Origin: Lota lota
Lineage: Eukaryota; Chordata; Actinopteri; Gadiformes; Lotidae
Assembly (NCBI GenBank): GCA_026745465.1
Contig: JACYXH010000826.1
Coordinates: forward strand, 9,252,224-9,316,223
Direction of reading: 5' to 3'
DNA length: 64,000 nucleotides
Positions 51,499-64,000 of this stretch are shown here, piece by piece (the first letter of the stretch is position 1; every line of letters begins with the position of its first letter). A program made the position numbers and the translations under genes. The notes below the pieces were generated by a model. It was not told the DNA's origin. It saw only the letters and a list, made by a program, of their open reading frames with translations, and did not search any database.

Positions 51499-53670
51499 TG
51501 ACAGAAGCCCGGGTTGCACTGGAGCAAGGGAAACTTCCAAAGGAGTACGCTAAAGGAAAAGTGGATGAAGTTTTGATGACATTCCACAAATGTCTGATAC
51601 CTGTAGTGTGAAGTTCAAATCTATTTCCTGTCACCTGGGCCGAAAATTTTATTTGGCAAAGTTAGACAAAAACAAAAAACTGACTGTAGAGGGTGTCTAC
51701 ATTTTCTTCCACTTTGCTAAGTCGAAGAAAACATTGTCAGACGAATTCACCCTCACATACTGCCCGTGAATTAAAGTTGGGCGATATTCCCGATAGAACC
51801 GTACACCACGGTTGTATAAAATTATAATGTGTCCTTATCAATAGTGTCTCAAAATATGTCTCGTTATAAGCGCTCCTTAGCTATTTGAATAAGTTTGAAA
51901 AAAAAGTAGCACCAAGAGACTGTGAACGACTAAAATCAGATTGCTGACATTCAGAGAAGAATAACATTAAGGTTGGAAAACTCATTTTGCTGGATGCATG
52001 TTATGCATGTTGCAGCATGCATTTTAATTGATTTGTTAAATTCTCAACTGAATGACGTTTCTTTCTTTTCCCCAAAATTATCCCTACAGTTATATGGCTT
52101 CAGGTTGATATGTGTGCAAAGCCTTGGCTATATAAATATTGATGAAAGCAAAGTATTAACTGCTGGTGGAAATGTCTTTCTTACTCTGACACAATTATGT
52201 CACAAACTATGTCGCAGAATACAGAGAAAAATACAATGCTATTGCTGTTCTCAAGCAGGCCGGCTATGTTGCTCCATCTCCCGGTGAAATTGCTTGTCAA
52301 AATCACCCTGTTTGAGGCAACCAATATAATGCTGATTAAATAATTCCTTTCAGCTCATAGGCCTGGCATAGCCTACCAAGTCAAAGTTATGAATTGCAAG
52401 ATTATGTAGGTCAAAATTCATTACTCGTCTATTACTCAAACATGCCTAGTGGCCTTATGATGGATTTGTGAATGTTTTTATTATGAATGAAGCAAGAATG
52501 GGGACAATTGCTTCCACCATGTGTCAGAGAAGAGCTTAGCAGCTCGTGGCACGTTGAAAACATTCCGTTCCGCTATAAAATGCGTTCCCACTTAATTATC
52601 TGAGGTGCATTTTTTCGACATTTGAAAAATGTTTTTGGGACAGGTTTTAATGTTTTAAAAAAAATGGATACCGCCTAACCCTACCGTGAACCAGACTAAA
52701 CGCACTGATCTGGGGGCACTGCACGCAGCTGCCACACTGCCTTCTGCCAACAAGCCTGTTGCCATGGCGGCGGGCAGCTGAAGCATCACCTCGTCTGACA
52801 GGGGCCTCAGGTAGCACGAGCACACCTTCGGCTGTAACCTAAAACACGCTCTGCGCTGCAGGCCTACCACCAAAGTAGGGGAGGGTTAAGACAACATGGG
52901 TGTTTTTGTGCAACACTTGAACCGATCACAATGACCTCCTGTGAAAACAGCTGTTATGATGGACAGTTTGTCTTATTTAAAGAAACCAATGATACCGAAC
53001 TCTCTGCCAAAATGTAAGCGTGCTAATTAATAAATAAAATACAAATATAATTCTTAGAAACCTTTTAACATTTAAGGTTTTCTTTGCAAGGGGGGCCATC
53101 TTTGGGTGCTCCCCCAAATGTATAATTCAGAATATAGTTGAGGTTTCAAGGCAAGTTGGTAGTGAAATGACTTGTCCTTGGCCCCTCCAAGTCAATGAGC
53201 TGCTGCACAGCTGGCCTCTTCACAAAGGCATTATGGGAATTGGCATTTGTAATCATGGCATAAAAACATACATGCATCTATTACAACCCTTCTCGACCAT
53301 GTGCCTTATTGAGGTTCGGCACTGGCTGGACGCAGAATATGGAAAAACCTGAGAGTGAACAATGAACGAGGCTCTGACAAAGACGAAGTAACGCTGCGGA
53401 GTCTTGCAGGCGAACACACGTCAGAATAGCACATGGGTTTGCGTTCATCCGAAGAAAAAAATAAACATGCATTTAAATATGTACCAGCCTAAACAGCTAG
53501 TCAACGAAAATGTGTTTACTATAAGTGTTCTTGATAACACGGAAATCATCACTGGATTAAATCCCCCACATGTAAACTAGACACAGCAGCCTTTACCACA
53601 GTGTATCATCTGAGCAGCCATTCTGGCATGGGGGCAATCCAACCATTCTGTTTATCCCTGAAATGAATGA

Positions 53671-53819
<149 letters not shown>

Positions 53820-56727
53820 AATTTATTTCACACACCGTTACATTAAATTTAGGCTTTTTTAAAACTCCATCTGTCAACATTGCACACTTCTTTAGATTGC
53901 CAAAACAAAATGGATCCCGATGGGAACAGAACAAAGGCATGTGACTACAGAGAACTGAATTGGTAATCTCTGAGACTTTGGACGGTAAGGGGATCAGTCA
54001 TCCATTAGCGAAATAAAAAACACAAGGCTTACATAGAAACACAACACAAAATACAGACTGTGTACATACATGCACGGTTGGAAAATGCTAAAAAAGGCAA
54101 GTGTGACTCATAGTGCATGTGTGATTCTAATTGGCGGAGAGGAGCAGAACGTGTGCCTGGGTCCGGAGTACACATCTCTTTGGTCCACGTGATAATCAAC
54201 CAGTTTTTAAAAAGGCCAGTGCTTGCAAAATGTATTCATGATGGGGAGACTGGACACCAGGTGCTCCAGGTCGTTTGAATTAAAAATTAGAAATCGATGA
54301 GTCACCCACTATTTGATGTCTAGATCTAGAATAGCCACTGGCAAACAGAAAATAAATAAAATCCAATCCATTTCAACCCATCCAACCATCGCAGTTTTTA
54401 TGAATGCTTATCCGGTTCTTAACAGTAATAATCAAGCGTTTATATACCCAATGTCTCATTGTTCGGATCAGCCAGATCAGAACAGAGTTTACAATTTTAA
54501 ATGATTTGTAAAAGTTTGATTGCAGCCTACAAGGATGCTATGACCGATCATTTATCTGGCCGCTCTTTACAGAAATGGATTTTGGTCAATAATACATAAC
54601 TACAAAAAAATATATATCACCGAAAAAACTAAAAACCAGATAACAGATAAACAGGTTGCGTCTTTCCCAAAAAATGCAAATAGCCTTCCACGCATGGCAG
54701 ACCTGAAGTGCTCGTGTGAAGAATGGGGTCGAAACCCGTAGCCTCAGAAGACTTGCAGCCACAGCGGCGAGGCAGATGCCAAGACTGCAGGGTGCAGCAA
54801 GGCAGCACCCAGTACTTAGGGTACCACGGGACAGGGTGACTGAGGCCATGCCGCTCTCCTCCAGCTCATTTAGGATACACTCACTCCTGTGCAGAGAGTG
54901 CATGTAACATTATTGTGTCTGTATCGATCATGTGTACATTTTCTAAAAGCAGGGTTCAGTGTTAACACTTTGTGCATTGAGGTCTGAAACCTACTGGCTT
55001 CAAGAAAATATTGACTGGCCCTTACTCAAAGTTGTATTATTATCTAACCCTATAAAACCAAAGACCGGCGTAATTGCCATGAACATTGTGCTTGTGCCAA
55101 ATAACGAACACACATTTTTTAGCACTGGTCTGATCGGGACAGAATTGGACGCTTTACTGCGCAGAGATTACTTTACTTGAACCGGGCCATAGGGAACCCC
55201 TTATTGCTGAACGCTGTAAAAGGGTTTTTGCTAGGTTCAAGAACATTTTAAAAATTGAAATCCTTTCCAACTCAAAGTTAAAGTAATGGATACAAGTCTT
55301 GGATACAAGCAAGCTCAATTCACAACATTGTTGTGAAAAGGCCAAATCAGACCCACGATTGTTGGCAGGCATCATTATGGCAACCCATTAGAAGTTCATA
55401 ATACAGGCTGAAAAACTAAAATATTGATGATGATAATGGGGTCATGTTTGATTTATTCTCCTTTCTCTGTGATGGTGTGCATAACTGCAAGAGGCTATGT
55501 CCTATATTGGAGGGTTTAGTAGAATATGGCTTTACAATAATAAACTAGACATGTCGCCGCATGTGTATTTTCTGAAGAAAATGCGTGTGCCAACTCGTCG
55601 AGTGCGCAATATTCCGTGAGCATGCTGACATGCTAACGCTAGCAAGGCTAATGACCGAGCACGCAGAGTTTAAAGTCCCTGGGCCGCTTTGAAGCATACT
55701 TGAAATTGATTGAATAATGGGGCTGATCGTTTTTGTTTGGTTGTGAGTTATGGCGCCCCCTGTTGCAAAAGAGGTACTTTTTGGAGGCCTGCTTACGTGC
55801 GGTTTCTATATGTGTACCAACTTTGACAACACTGAGTTGTTCGCCTTTGGAATGGTTGAAGTCAGCATTTTTTTTACTTCCGTTATAAAAAAAAGAAAAA
55901 AGCTTGGTGCACACCTGCAACAGTGGTAATTTGAAATTGACCCGGTGACGTCATCTTTTTAGCTACGATTACAAATGTTCCACATTTCCTAAGGTGGATG
56001 TCCTTGATCTCCCCACCAAGTTATTCTCTGATGCAGATTTGTGATTGATTGAACAATTTTATAAAACGGGGTGAGGGGCGTGGCCGTTAAGGTTTGACGA
56101 GTTTTTTTGGAGACCTCTGTACTTCTGGTCTACATATGCCTCCCAGGTGTTCAGGTTTGGAGTGGTTGATTTGAGCGTTTTTGCCCCATTCACTTTCCAT
56201 ATTAAATATTCATATTATAAATAAATATAAATAAAACTGCAATGGCTGGTCTCTAAAAGTAGAAGCGCACTGCATTGATATAAGGCCGACTTTTTGGTAG
56301 GGGTTTGGTGTAAATCCCTAAAAAGCAGTAGGAGTAGATAATTACGCAAAATAGGGAAAAATATTTTAAAATAATAATAAGACATGATAACAATAGTGTG
56401 GCTTGCTTTGCAACCAAGTTTAGGATGCTATTCATATGCAAATGTTATAATGAAAATACACAGAGGTTTCGACGTTCCGTGTAGCATATCAAGGAGTTCT
56501 TCCCAAATTTGTTTTTGGACAACTAGTACTACGTGATCCTGGTCACCACGGCCTGAGGCAAGAAGGCAATAAGCACACAATATTTGATCCTGCCATCAGC
56601 TCGTCGCCCTGTTGCTCTCGGCCTTCTAACCAAAACACAGTCTTCCCGCTTTGTTCTGTATGATTAGGCAGCCAAGTAACACGCATGTTTTAAATTTGAT
56701 TTTGAAAACTGGATGACGCCCCGCCCC

Positions 56728-56747
56728 AAAAAAAAAAAAAAAAAAAA
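56728..56747 (+). repeat. A20 homopolymer
   Basis: A run of 20 A after GACGCCCCGCCCC. It could be a retroposon tail, but no body is recognised upstream. Confidence 0.85.
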
Positions 56748-56879
56748 CATAAACATAACGCTGTCTGCAACCCTTTCAAAAGGATGTGGTTCTGGAGGAC
56801 TATTATGTAGATAAAGCAAGCTCTCACAACCTGATTAAATGCTCCGTTCTGTCCTTAAAATGTGTCAGAGAATCTACAC

Positions 56880-56967
<88 letters not shown>
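56880..56967 (+). repeat. (GT)n microsatellite, about 43 units
   Basis: Perfect dinucleotide run in BCKDHB intron C-D. Confidence 0.97.
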
Positions 56968-56968
<1 letters not shown>

Positions 56969-58049
56969 ATTTCCTACAACCAAGTGGTAGAATAACAACA
57001 GTGTGTGTGCGCCCAAGTGTGTGTGGGGGGCTGATTGATAGCTGAAATTTACTATACAAGCATAGGGGGTTTTCAAAATGGGGCATTAGGTGGCGAACTT
57101 GACAGGCTTGGGATGGCAGGCGTGCCCGAAGGAGCACTAAGCCTCTGTGTATAAACACGCCATCTCAGGGCAGCTGTCTTCATAGGGCGGTGTTTCAGCA
57201 CGAAAACAAACAAAAAAACAAACAAAACAAAGATTTGTCTTTGACGGATCTTCCTCGGCTGACTTCATGTTGGAAGAGCTCTGTCTGTGCTATTGGTTCC
57301 AATAGAGTCCCTGGTAAATTACTACCCTGCTAGAGCAATTTCATCCCTGTGCCGTAAGTGTGGGTTATAAGATTTGCTTGGCAGCAGAAGCCCCGCAATG
57401 CAACTGTACCATGGGCTCACCCAGAGAAACATTTAAATTGAGCAATAAATGCGTATGAGGGTATGAAAACATATCTGGCGCATCAGCCGACAGCCAGCTC
57501 GTCTGTTAAAGTCCGCCATGGAGACACAACAAGGCATCGGGTGACATGTTTCAGCGAGAACATTTGAAATGGCTTCAAATGAGTATCGTCTGCCACTTGA
57601 TGAAATGTGTTCTGGACACCTGATATCTACGTTACATTTCTATGCACTTATTTAACCTGCAGGGTTTGGTGTCTTAAATGTACCCTACTCCTTTCAAATA
57701 ATTGCATTGAAGAAGCGATTGACCGGCATTGAAAAAGCATACTCCATTCACAAAGCTAGGCCCACGTGGAACAGTTTTGGTGCCTTTTTGGCCAGTATTC
57801 TAGCCAGGCGAGCCAGGAAGAATTCCTGTTCACCAGCAGGAACCAGAAAGCACAACATTATTTCAGAGCAACGAGAGGATGGTTTAAAAAAACATTTGAA
57901 TGTGAATACTGCGATAACAGCACTAATACGTTTGGATTCAATGATTTCACTGGATTCGTCGTTCAGGTTTTTCTTTGCCAACGATGCCACATTGATTAAG
58001 TGGAAAAAACAAGACTCTGACACTAGATACACAGAAGTCGTTGAGTCGC

Positions 58050-58051
<2 letters not shown>

Positions 58052-58144
<93 letters not shown>
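58052..58144 (-). repeat. (CA)n on the BCKDHB sense strand, adjacent to a splice donor
   Basis: About 46 uninterrupted units. In gene orientation exon C ends AAG, the intron begins gt, and CA repeats start at +3. CA repeats are known binding sites for hnRNP L, which can promote or repress nearby splice sites. Confidence 0.97.
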
Positions 58145-58146
<2 letters not shown>

Positions 58147-58257
58147 CTTGCATATGGTTTCTGTGTCCCAGGGCAGGATGGTCTGTAGGTCAATGAGCTC
58201 GCAGGACACCCCTAGCTTCTCCTGGGCCATCTGGGCCACCTCCCGCATCACGTGGAT
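58147..58257 (-). CDS. BCKDHB: BCKDHB coding exon C
   Basis: This exon has 111 nt, exactly 37 codons, and is phase 0 at both ends. It encodes [17 protein letters not shown], then [20 protein letters not shown], matching the C-terminal domain of E1-beta. That domain builds the subunit interface and, in the E1 family, contacts the E2 core. The acceptor is tgttccag before ATCCACGTG. The donor is AAG followed by gtacac, which lacks the usual gtaag bases, and the CA repeat at 58052-58144 starts at intron position +3. Skipping this exon would remove 37 residues without shifting the frame. The intron separating it from exon B is 1668 nt. Confidence 0.96.
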
Positions 58258-59925
58258 CTGGAACAGAGTTTATTCACAGAGTGAGTGACGCCAGGGCACC
58301 CAGTTTTCCGCTTGCTTTTAAGGCACAGTGAACCCAAAAGTTTATTTCTGGTTTTAAACGTGGTTATATGTCTTCTATGATCTTCACCATAGTAATTTTT
58401 GCCATTTTGTCAGTGCTAATAAAATAAGACTGTAATTTAGAGAATACTCCAATTCTATATTGTGAAAGTTCTACTCTGCTCCAAACCCAAGTTGCATTCT
58501 TTAGTTACATCGAAGGAACACCAATGACGGTACTAGCTTAAAATAAAAAGTATCACAAAGTTGGCGTGGGTCATTTCCATGGGGATAACACCTTCCTCCA
58601 TTTCAGCCCAAAACAAATTGTTTAATTCTCATGGGGTTCACACACTTAAAAGAAAAATGGATCTCAGCTTTTATCTTTATTGGACCAATATCTCTAATAT
58701 CATTACTTACCGAGTTGAAGATATTTGACTAATAAAAGGAAAATACATCTGATTGAAAGAGAGGTGCAGTAAGTGCAACCCGTGTACAATGTGACCCTCG
58801 TGCCAAAGAGCTTTAGATGGCATTAAAATAATCAGGTTTATAGAGTCAGTCCTTATTAACTGTTCCTACTAGGTCCTCCCACACATCCAATATAAAGTCT
58901 GTTACCCACCGTTTTACATTGAGCATCTATGGCTGATGGAACACACTTTTTATGCCTGGCGAGGACCCCTAGGGAGAGGAGCCTCTGCAGGAACACAGAG
59001 CTAATGGGGGTCCTAATGACCTAAACCAGGATGAACCATGAGTGTGGCCGCCGGCGGGGAGTTCAGTTAAACCACTTCAAAGACTTCCAGCCATGCCGAA
59101 TGCAGCCAATAAACCACGAGCACTGGGTCGCGCCAGTGGGCTCTTCCTCCACATCCCATGAACCCATCGCAGCAACTACCGCGGGCAAAGTGGGAAAGTC
59201 TCCACTGAAATGGGCTCATCAGAATCCTCTGCTGTGAGGTTTGTTGAGGGGAATGCTTTCACCAATCTGCCGCAGTAGTCGTTTTACAATTCGATCGCAT
59301 CTGCGCCGTGAACTGATAGGAGACGTGTTGGAAGGGTGGGTTATGATGCACCGTAGATTGTGCAAAAAGTAGAGCGGCTCTTTACTGTGGCTCGCTCCTC
59401 TCCCTCTCCACACATCATTTACAAGCAACCACCACCACTCACAGCAGACCTCAAACCCCGGTGCTAGTGCTACAGGTTCATTTCAGTCCTGTACCAGGCC
59501 AGAATAAGCCTGTTAAAGTGGCTAGGCATACACAATCTTATTCAGAAATGACACCCCCGCCCCCGGCGCGTTTTATAGACATGGCCATACTAAGCTGTGT
59601 AATTGACCCATTAGTCATCCCATTGGTCATCCCATTATTGACAATATCAAAAGAGAGAGGAAAAAAGGCCGTTGGAGGATAGGACAGCAAGAGAGGTACA
59701 ATAGGACAGCGAGCCGTCTCAAGAGGAGAACATTGAGGTTGTGAAAACGCCTGATTGGCTACGTTCACGGCCCGCCGTATTGAAATCTCCGGGCGAGGGG
59801 CTTGTCATCGTGTTAAGGAGGTAATCCGTGGCTGGATGTCCGAAGCCATTTTAAATGTCAGCGGGCAGAGCAGGTGGTCCACTCCTTTCTCTCTCCATGG
59901 ACTAAATCTGTGGTCTGTCTCTTAC
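58258..59925 (-). other. BCKDHB: BCKDHB intron B-C (1668 nt, phase 0)
   Basis: GT-AG intron between exons B and C. It contains one member of a dispersed repeat pair (about 58330-58545) whose relative is at 34242-34515. The rest is unassigned, with short open frames that resemble no family I know. Confidence 0.9.
58330..58545 (+). repeat. Dispersed repeat, copy 2
   Basis: Partner of 34242-34515. The matching phrases are TGAACCCAAAAG, TTTTAAACGTGGTTATATG, TTGCCATTTTGTCAG, TACTCTGCTCCAAA and GAAGGAACACCAATGACG. Confidence 0.6.
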
Positions 59926-60023
59926 CTGCGTTCCCCAGGCGACCAGGGTGACGTCACTTCCCTCCTGCAGGATCTCGGCCTGTGAGAGTGGGACTGTGTA
60001 GGGTTCTACCGGGACCTGTTCCA
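59926..60023 (-). CDS. BCKDHB: BCKDHB coding exon B
   Basis: This exon has 98 nt. Its first two bases complete a Val codon split across the preceding phase 1 intron, and 32 whole codons follow. The peptide includes [17 protein letters not shown] and ends [11 protein letters not shown], the well-conserved entry into the C-terminal transketolase-type domain of E1-beta. The acceptor has a pyrimidine tract ending in tttttcag and the donor is CAG followed by gtaagag, a near-consensus site. The exon ends on a codon boundary (phase 0). It is preceded by a 3510-nt intron. No frameshift or stop is seen, so this is a live exon and not a retrocopy. Confidence 0.96.
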
Positions 60024-63000
60024 CTGAAAAACAAAAGAAAAACAGCCCGACAGACAATGACGTGAGGTGATTAATTGTCCGTGGTGGGTGAATTCTGTAC
60101 AAATGCATACATCATTTCACCAGGCTGTCTGCATCTGAATTATCCAAGTCCTGAACTGGCGAGATGGAGCAGATGACAGGAGAAGCTGAAATCATAGCCT
60201 TGCCTCCCAGGAGAAGAGAACTGTGCGGCGTATTACAGACACTTTCCCAGTATTTTTCCAGAAAGTCATCGCTTAGTGGGCGATTGTGCTTTTATCAGCA
60301 AAAACCCTTCACATGACCTAATTATATCCATTGCCAAACACAAAACGAACTATAATTAATCCCAACTACAAAACATTGGTGGGATGGAACCGGGTTTGGG
60401 AAAGGACCCACATTAACAAGGACATTAATCAAAACAATGGGGTGCCAGGAAGGTTTGTCTTTGAATCAAAGGCCAAGACAGTCCATGCAAGTACCATGGT
60501 TTGCGACGGTTTACAATCTCTTTGGAATACTCAATTGAGCTCACAAAATAAATTCAGTGAAAAGCATTTGACTGAAATATATTAAGTGACCTCAAAAGCA
60601 GCAATTAAAAAAGATAATCCACTATCCCTCATAAACTTCAACCATTAATGAAGTAAATGTATTTTACCTCTTCATCGCAAATGGACAAACCGGAATGTTT
60701 TTTTAAACACAATCTTCCAATCTCATTCCAAGAATTAATAGCTTTGGCTCCCAAAAAAGGTAAAGTACTGGATCTTTTATAGCATGAGTGGAGGACATTC
60801 TTGCACGGCAACACAAACATTAGACTAAAATGTGGATCGGTAACAAGACAGACACAGGGATGGCCCCTCTGACCTATCTTGAGATAAATACACAACAACT
60901 TCATCTTTCCCTTTTTTTCTTTATAAAAAAAGAGTATTTCTACATTTCAAGTGGGGGGGGGGGGGGGCACTTTTTGTTACATGATGGGCTGCTTCAGGAC
61001 CATGGTACCATTTCCTACAATGGCAAACACTTAACGTTGGAAATGACTGCTATATTTTGATAAAGTGGTACGGCCCTGTCGGGCCTTCTGTGGCTGTAGT
61101 ATACTGGAAAAGAGGACAGTCTCTCTGGTACAGTAAATAATGAACTCAAAAACCCCAAAAGAGAGACCTCTCCGAGCCATGTGGCCCTGGTACTCCTGCC
61201 TATTTAACAGACTCAATAGTTTCCTAAATGCTAGTGTCCAAATTTGACTTTAATACACATATGAATGGCTGTTGTAACAGCTGGAAAAATACACTTTTTG
61301 GTATATGAAAACAGAACACCCTTAAATAGGTCCTGACGCAAACATATGCCATTTCTTCGGCGCGCAAACTGTTCTGACTGATACACACACACACACACAA
61401 CAGAATTACCTAATAATAATGCTTGAGAATAACTTTTGTAATAGCACAACAGTCCTTCTGGACACATGGCAGAAATAGAATTCCAGGAAAGCGCAAGCAA
61501 CTTCTTGAGTGTTAAAGAACTGAACTGCAAAAGAGAAATATGCTTATCTCAAGGCAAAAACGCTGATTTTCCTGAGATGCCAAGTGCAGTAAAATATATC
61601 AACAGACCCCATGACTTACATCTGCACCCTCTGACCCCTTGTACTCGCTGCGCAACAACCAAATCACGGCGGGAGATAATTATACCATAAATCATAACGG
61701 GTATCGCTGAACAACATATCCACCAAAGGCAAAACACTCTCGCTCTCATGGAGCCGCTCAACTGTAAAGTTGAATTTGAGCGTGGCAATTTACTCGTCAT
61801 TAGGGAAATATCTACCATTGAACTAATGTAGTATTGCTCCACACAGCTTGCGATTGACAAGATTATCCCGTTATCACGAGGAGAAACAATAGCCAGGTGT
61901 CGACCCCTCTCGGAGCCTGTAACTTCCCCATAAATCATGGGAAAACATGACATTATCGAGCAGATCACAATGTGATGGTATGCATCTGCAAGTGAAATAG
62001 GGCCTTGAACGTGAAACTAAATATATGCATTTATTGTGGGATGATGGGACGGATTACTTTATTTGATATGAAGTGTTTTAATATCGACTGCGCTGCAACC
62101 AAGCGGCAGCCATGATTGCCTGTTTGTAAAGCCTGGTGGGGCAACTAACATGTCGTTTATCTAACGGCCTATAGGCGGCTTGCAGTGGTTGGATGCAAAA
62201 TGACCTGCCACCGTTAAAAATATATATACATTCTCTTAATACAAAGTCAATACAAATCTCAAGTAATCCAGCTTCGTAAGGGTCGTGTGTAAAACAAGAG
62301 GTGACATCACAGTATTTTTCAGTCTATGGCTGCAACATGAGGAAATACTCTGGCCGATGAACACTGATTCACCGCGATAACAGCCTCGGTGCTCCGCTTT
62401 CATATTTCGACAATTCCATGTGGCTCTTATCAAACAGGAAGAATCATGCATCATAAATCATGAATCATAAACCATGTGTGAAAACAAAAATGCTGCTGGC
62501 CAACAAGGCGAGAGGATGCCAGCCCCAGTCAGCTTGTGACAAGCTTCTATTATAAAAAGTTGGGCTGTGGCAAGATGACCATGCTACTATGGGTGCAACT
62601 ACTGCTTGCAGAATCTAGGTGTTGATAATAGGTTTACCACAACAATTTCTAAGTTGTGCCAAAAAGTTGAATCTGCCATTTCAAGGAACGCCCATCCAAA
62701 ATGAAACTACGTAGCATCGAGGTACAGTCTCATTGCGAGGGGTAATCTCGACGAAGTTGTGACTCAAAGTTGTGAAAAAAAAGGCTCTCTGCATGCGGAT
62801 GGACGCGCTGAGATATCCATTTGGGTGAAAAAGAAATTCCACTTTCCACGAAATGTAGACACCGCTTTGTTCAGTAGTACACCTGGCATAAAGAGGGAAT
62901 AAGAACGATTGGACCAAGAGGTGGTGGTGGTGGGTGGGTGGGTAGGTGCACAACCCAGCACTGAACAGTTTACAGTCCATTTGGAGCAGCTGGTACACAC

Positions 63001-63533
63001 TTGTGGTTCTGCTGAACTCTCTCTTGCTGCTGTAGCCAGAAACACTGTTTGTTTGTCTTGCTTCACATCCATTAGAGAAAGTGGGACATTTGTTTTGAAT
63101 AAAGCCCCCACATGCAAAAACGATAGCAGACCAGAGAGGAGGGTGGCTGAGGAAGCATGTCAGAAGAGGTTAAGATGGACGGGTTTTATCCCCAATACCT
63201 ACGTAGCCTGCTGATGCCTCCCTATCACGACCACCACCCCCCGTCCTGTCCCTGCTGCTGGTATCATGATCAAGCAAACCTTATAAGCTTGAACATTTGT
63301 CATTTTGCAAAATAAGTCTTCATTATGCAATGTATTCTGTTTTTGTTATCATTACTTTGACAAGATTACAATATATTATCAATTATCTCTGGGATTTTGC
63401 GTCACAATGTTTTTGTCCTTACGTCACTATTTATATGGGTCGTTTTTGGGGGATTTCACCAGCAGTGTTTTTTTAATTACACCCATCTCCTTATTTCTAA
63501 CAATGTTGTTAAACTAAACTAAACTAGGCTTAC
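60024..63533 (-). other. BCKDHB: BCKDHB intron A-B (3510 nt, phase 1)
   Basis: GT-AG intron between exons A and B. It contains a run of 16 G at 60952-60967 and a short CA tract at 61383-61399. I see no exon-like sequence, RNA gene or recognisable transposon; short ORFs here are unsupported. Confidence 0.9.
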
Positions 63534-63642
63534 CTGCTGCTCTGTAGAGGATCTTGGGCTCAAAGAATATGCAGGGGTTCTGGTCAGCAATGCATGACAG
63601 AAGCAGTCCCTTGGCCTGCACTGGACTGCGAGGCACTACAAC
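63534..63642 (-). CDS. BCKDHB: BCKDHB coding exon A (first of five in window), E1-beta of branched-chain 2-oxoacid dehydrogenase
   Basis: This internal exon of 109 nt encodes 36 codons plus one base and starts in frame with [14 protein letters not shown]. It includes the stretch [13 protein letters not shown], which closely matches vertebrate BCKDHB. The acceptor reads ctgctacag before GTTGTAGTG and the donor reads GCAGCAG followed by gtaagc, so the downstream intron is phase 1. BCKDHB is the beta subunit of the alpha2-beta2 thiamine-diphosphate-dependent E1 component in the mitochondrial matrix; it decarboxylates the 2-oxo acids derived from leucine, isoleucine and valine. This segment lies near the junction between the pyrimidine-binding domain and the C-terminal transketolase-type domain. 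If the protein has the human length of 392 residues, the exon starts near residue 212. Earlier exons lie beyond base 64000. The identification rests on remembered family sequence and is very secure. Confidence 0.96.
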
Positions 63643-64000
63643 CTGTAGCAGAAGGGAGAAGCACATGGTGTCCATTAGCCACAGCGCTATGATTGTTCTC
63701 TAAATCTCTAAATTTTGTGCCTGGCTATTGTGTATGTAGAATAAAACTAAACGATTATCAGACCAAGGAAAGTGCATTTAATGAGGGAATAATAACCTGC
63801 ATCTGGTGTGTTTGCTACTATGCCAATGAGATACATTATTATAATATCCTTTTTGCAGTCATTGTAATTTAAAACAAGGCTGCCATATTTAATGGATGTT
63901 TAGTGCTGCCCAGTCGATCAATTGACCAACTCTGGTTGAATCTCAAAATGACAATTCATTGACAAACAGTTCATTTTCAATGTATTTTTTTGACAATTTG
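63643..64000 (-). other. BCKDHB: BCKDHB intron upstream of exon A (partial)
   Basis: A pyrimidine-rich tract and ctacag acceptor abut exon A at 63643-63660. The remaining bases up to the window edge are AT-rich and show no further exon. Confidence 0.85.

Noticed and set aside
51098..51634. 178-codon minus-strand frame with poly-Leu or poly-Ala
   Set aside because: It crosses the CAG repeat inside an intron and resembles no protein family.
55600..56250. Possible interspersed repeat with a GGCGCCCCCTGTTGC phrase
   Set aside because: The style resembles fish dispersed repeats, but I found no second copy in the window and could not fix boundaries, so it is not listed as a feature.
57707..58288. 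193-codon plus-strand frame overlapping exon C
   Set aside because: It is antisense to BCKDHB exon C and runs through the GT repeat; the minus strand carries the clear homology.

Overview
The window looks like teleost fish genomic DNA, probably from a percomorph-like species. The grounds are an intron-rich vertebrate gene, very dense (CA/TG)n and (GA)n microsatellites, an L2-type LINE with a fish-style 3' end, and interspersed repeats of a kind I recognise from spiny-rayed fish genomes. There is no bacterial, phage or plasmid signal, no CRISPR array, and I saw no tRNA or rRNA gene. Most ORFs in the region are chance products of simple repeats.

The one host gene I can identify is the 3' half of BCKDHB (E1-beta subunit of mitochondrial branched-chain 2-oxoacid dehydrogenase), on the minus strand. 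Five exons lie at 63534-63642, 59926-60023, 58147-58257, 40571-40657 and 32384-32524. All four introns have GT-AG ends and matching phases. Together they encode the last 181 residues and the stop codon. The upstream exons and promoter lie beyond base 64000. The introns (3.5, 1.7, 17.5 and 8.0 kb) hold long CA repeats and old interspersed repeats. One CA tract of about 46 units begins at position +3 of an intron, directly against its splice donor.

Bases 1-32383 appear to be intergenic, downstream of BCKDHB. They hold a 5'-truncated L2/CR1-group LINE (about 12870-15755, one frameshift), a degraded element carrying a RecQ-like helicase fragment (about 25985-26608), minisatellites, a (GGGGA)n array, LINE tails and hairpins. 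Two shorter sequences on the opposite strand (11702-12155 and 36299-36615) are related to the helicase element; the first still encodes part of the same peptide. The three copies therefore look like one transposon family with internally deleted members. A speculative two-exon transcript at 2456-3653 has compatible splice sites, reading frame and a poly(A) signal, but no recognisable product.

How the parts relate: BCKDHB is the functional unit, and the rest is repeat-derived or unassigned sequence around and within it. Boundaries of ancient repeats are approximate because they were aligned by eye.
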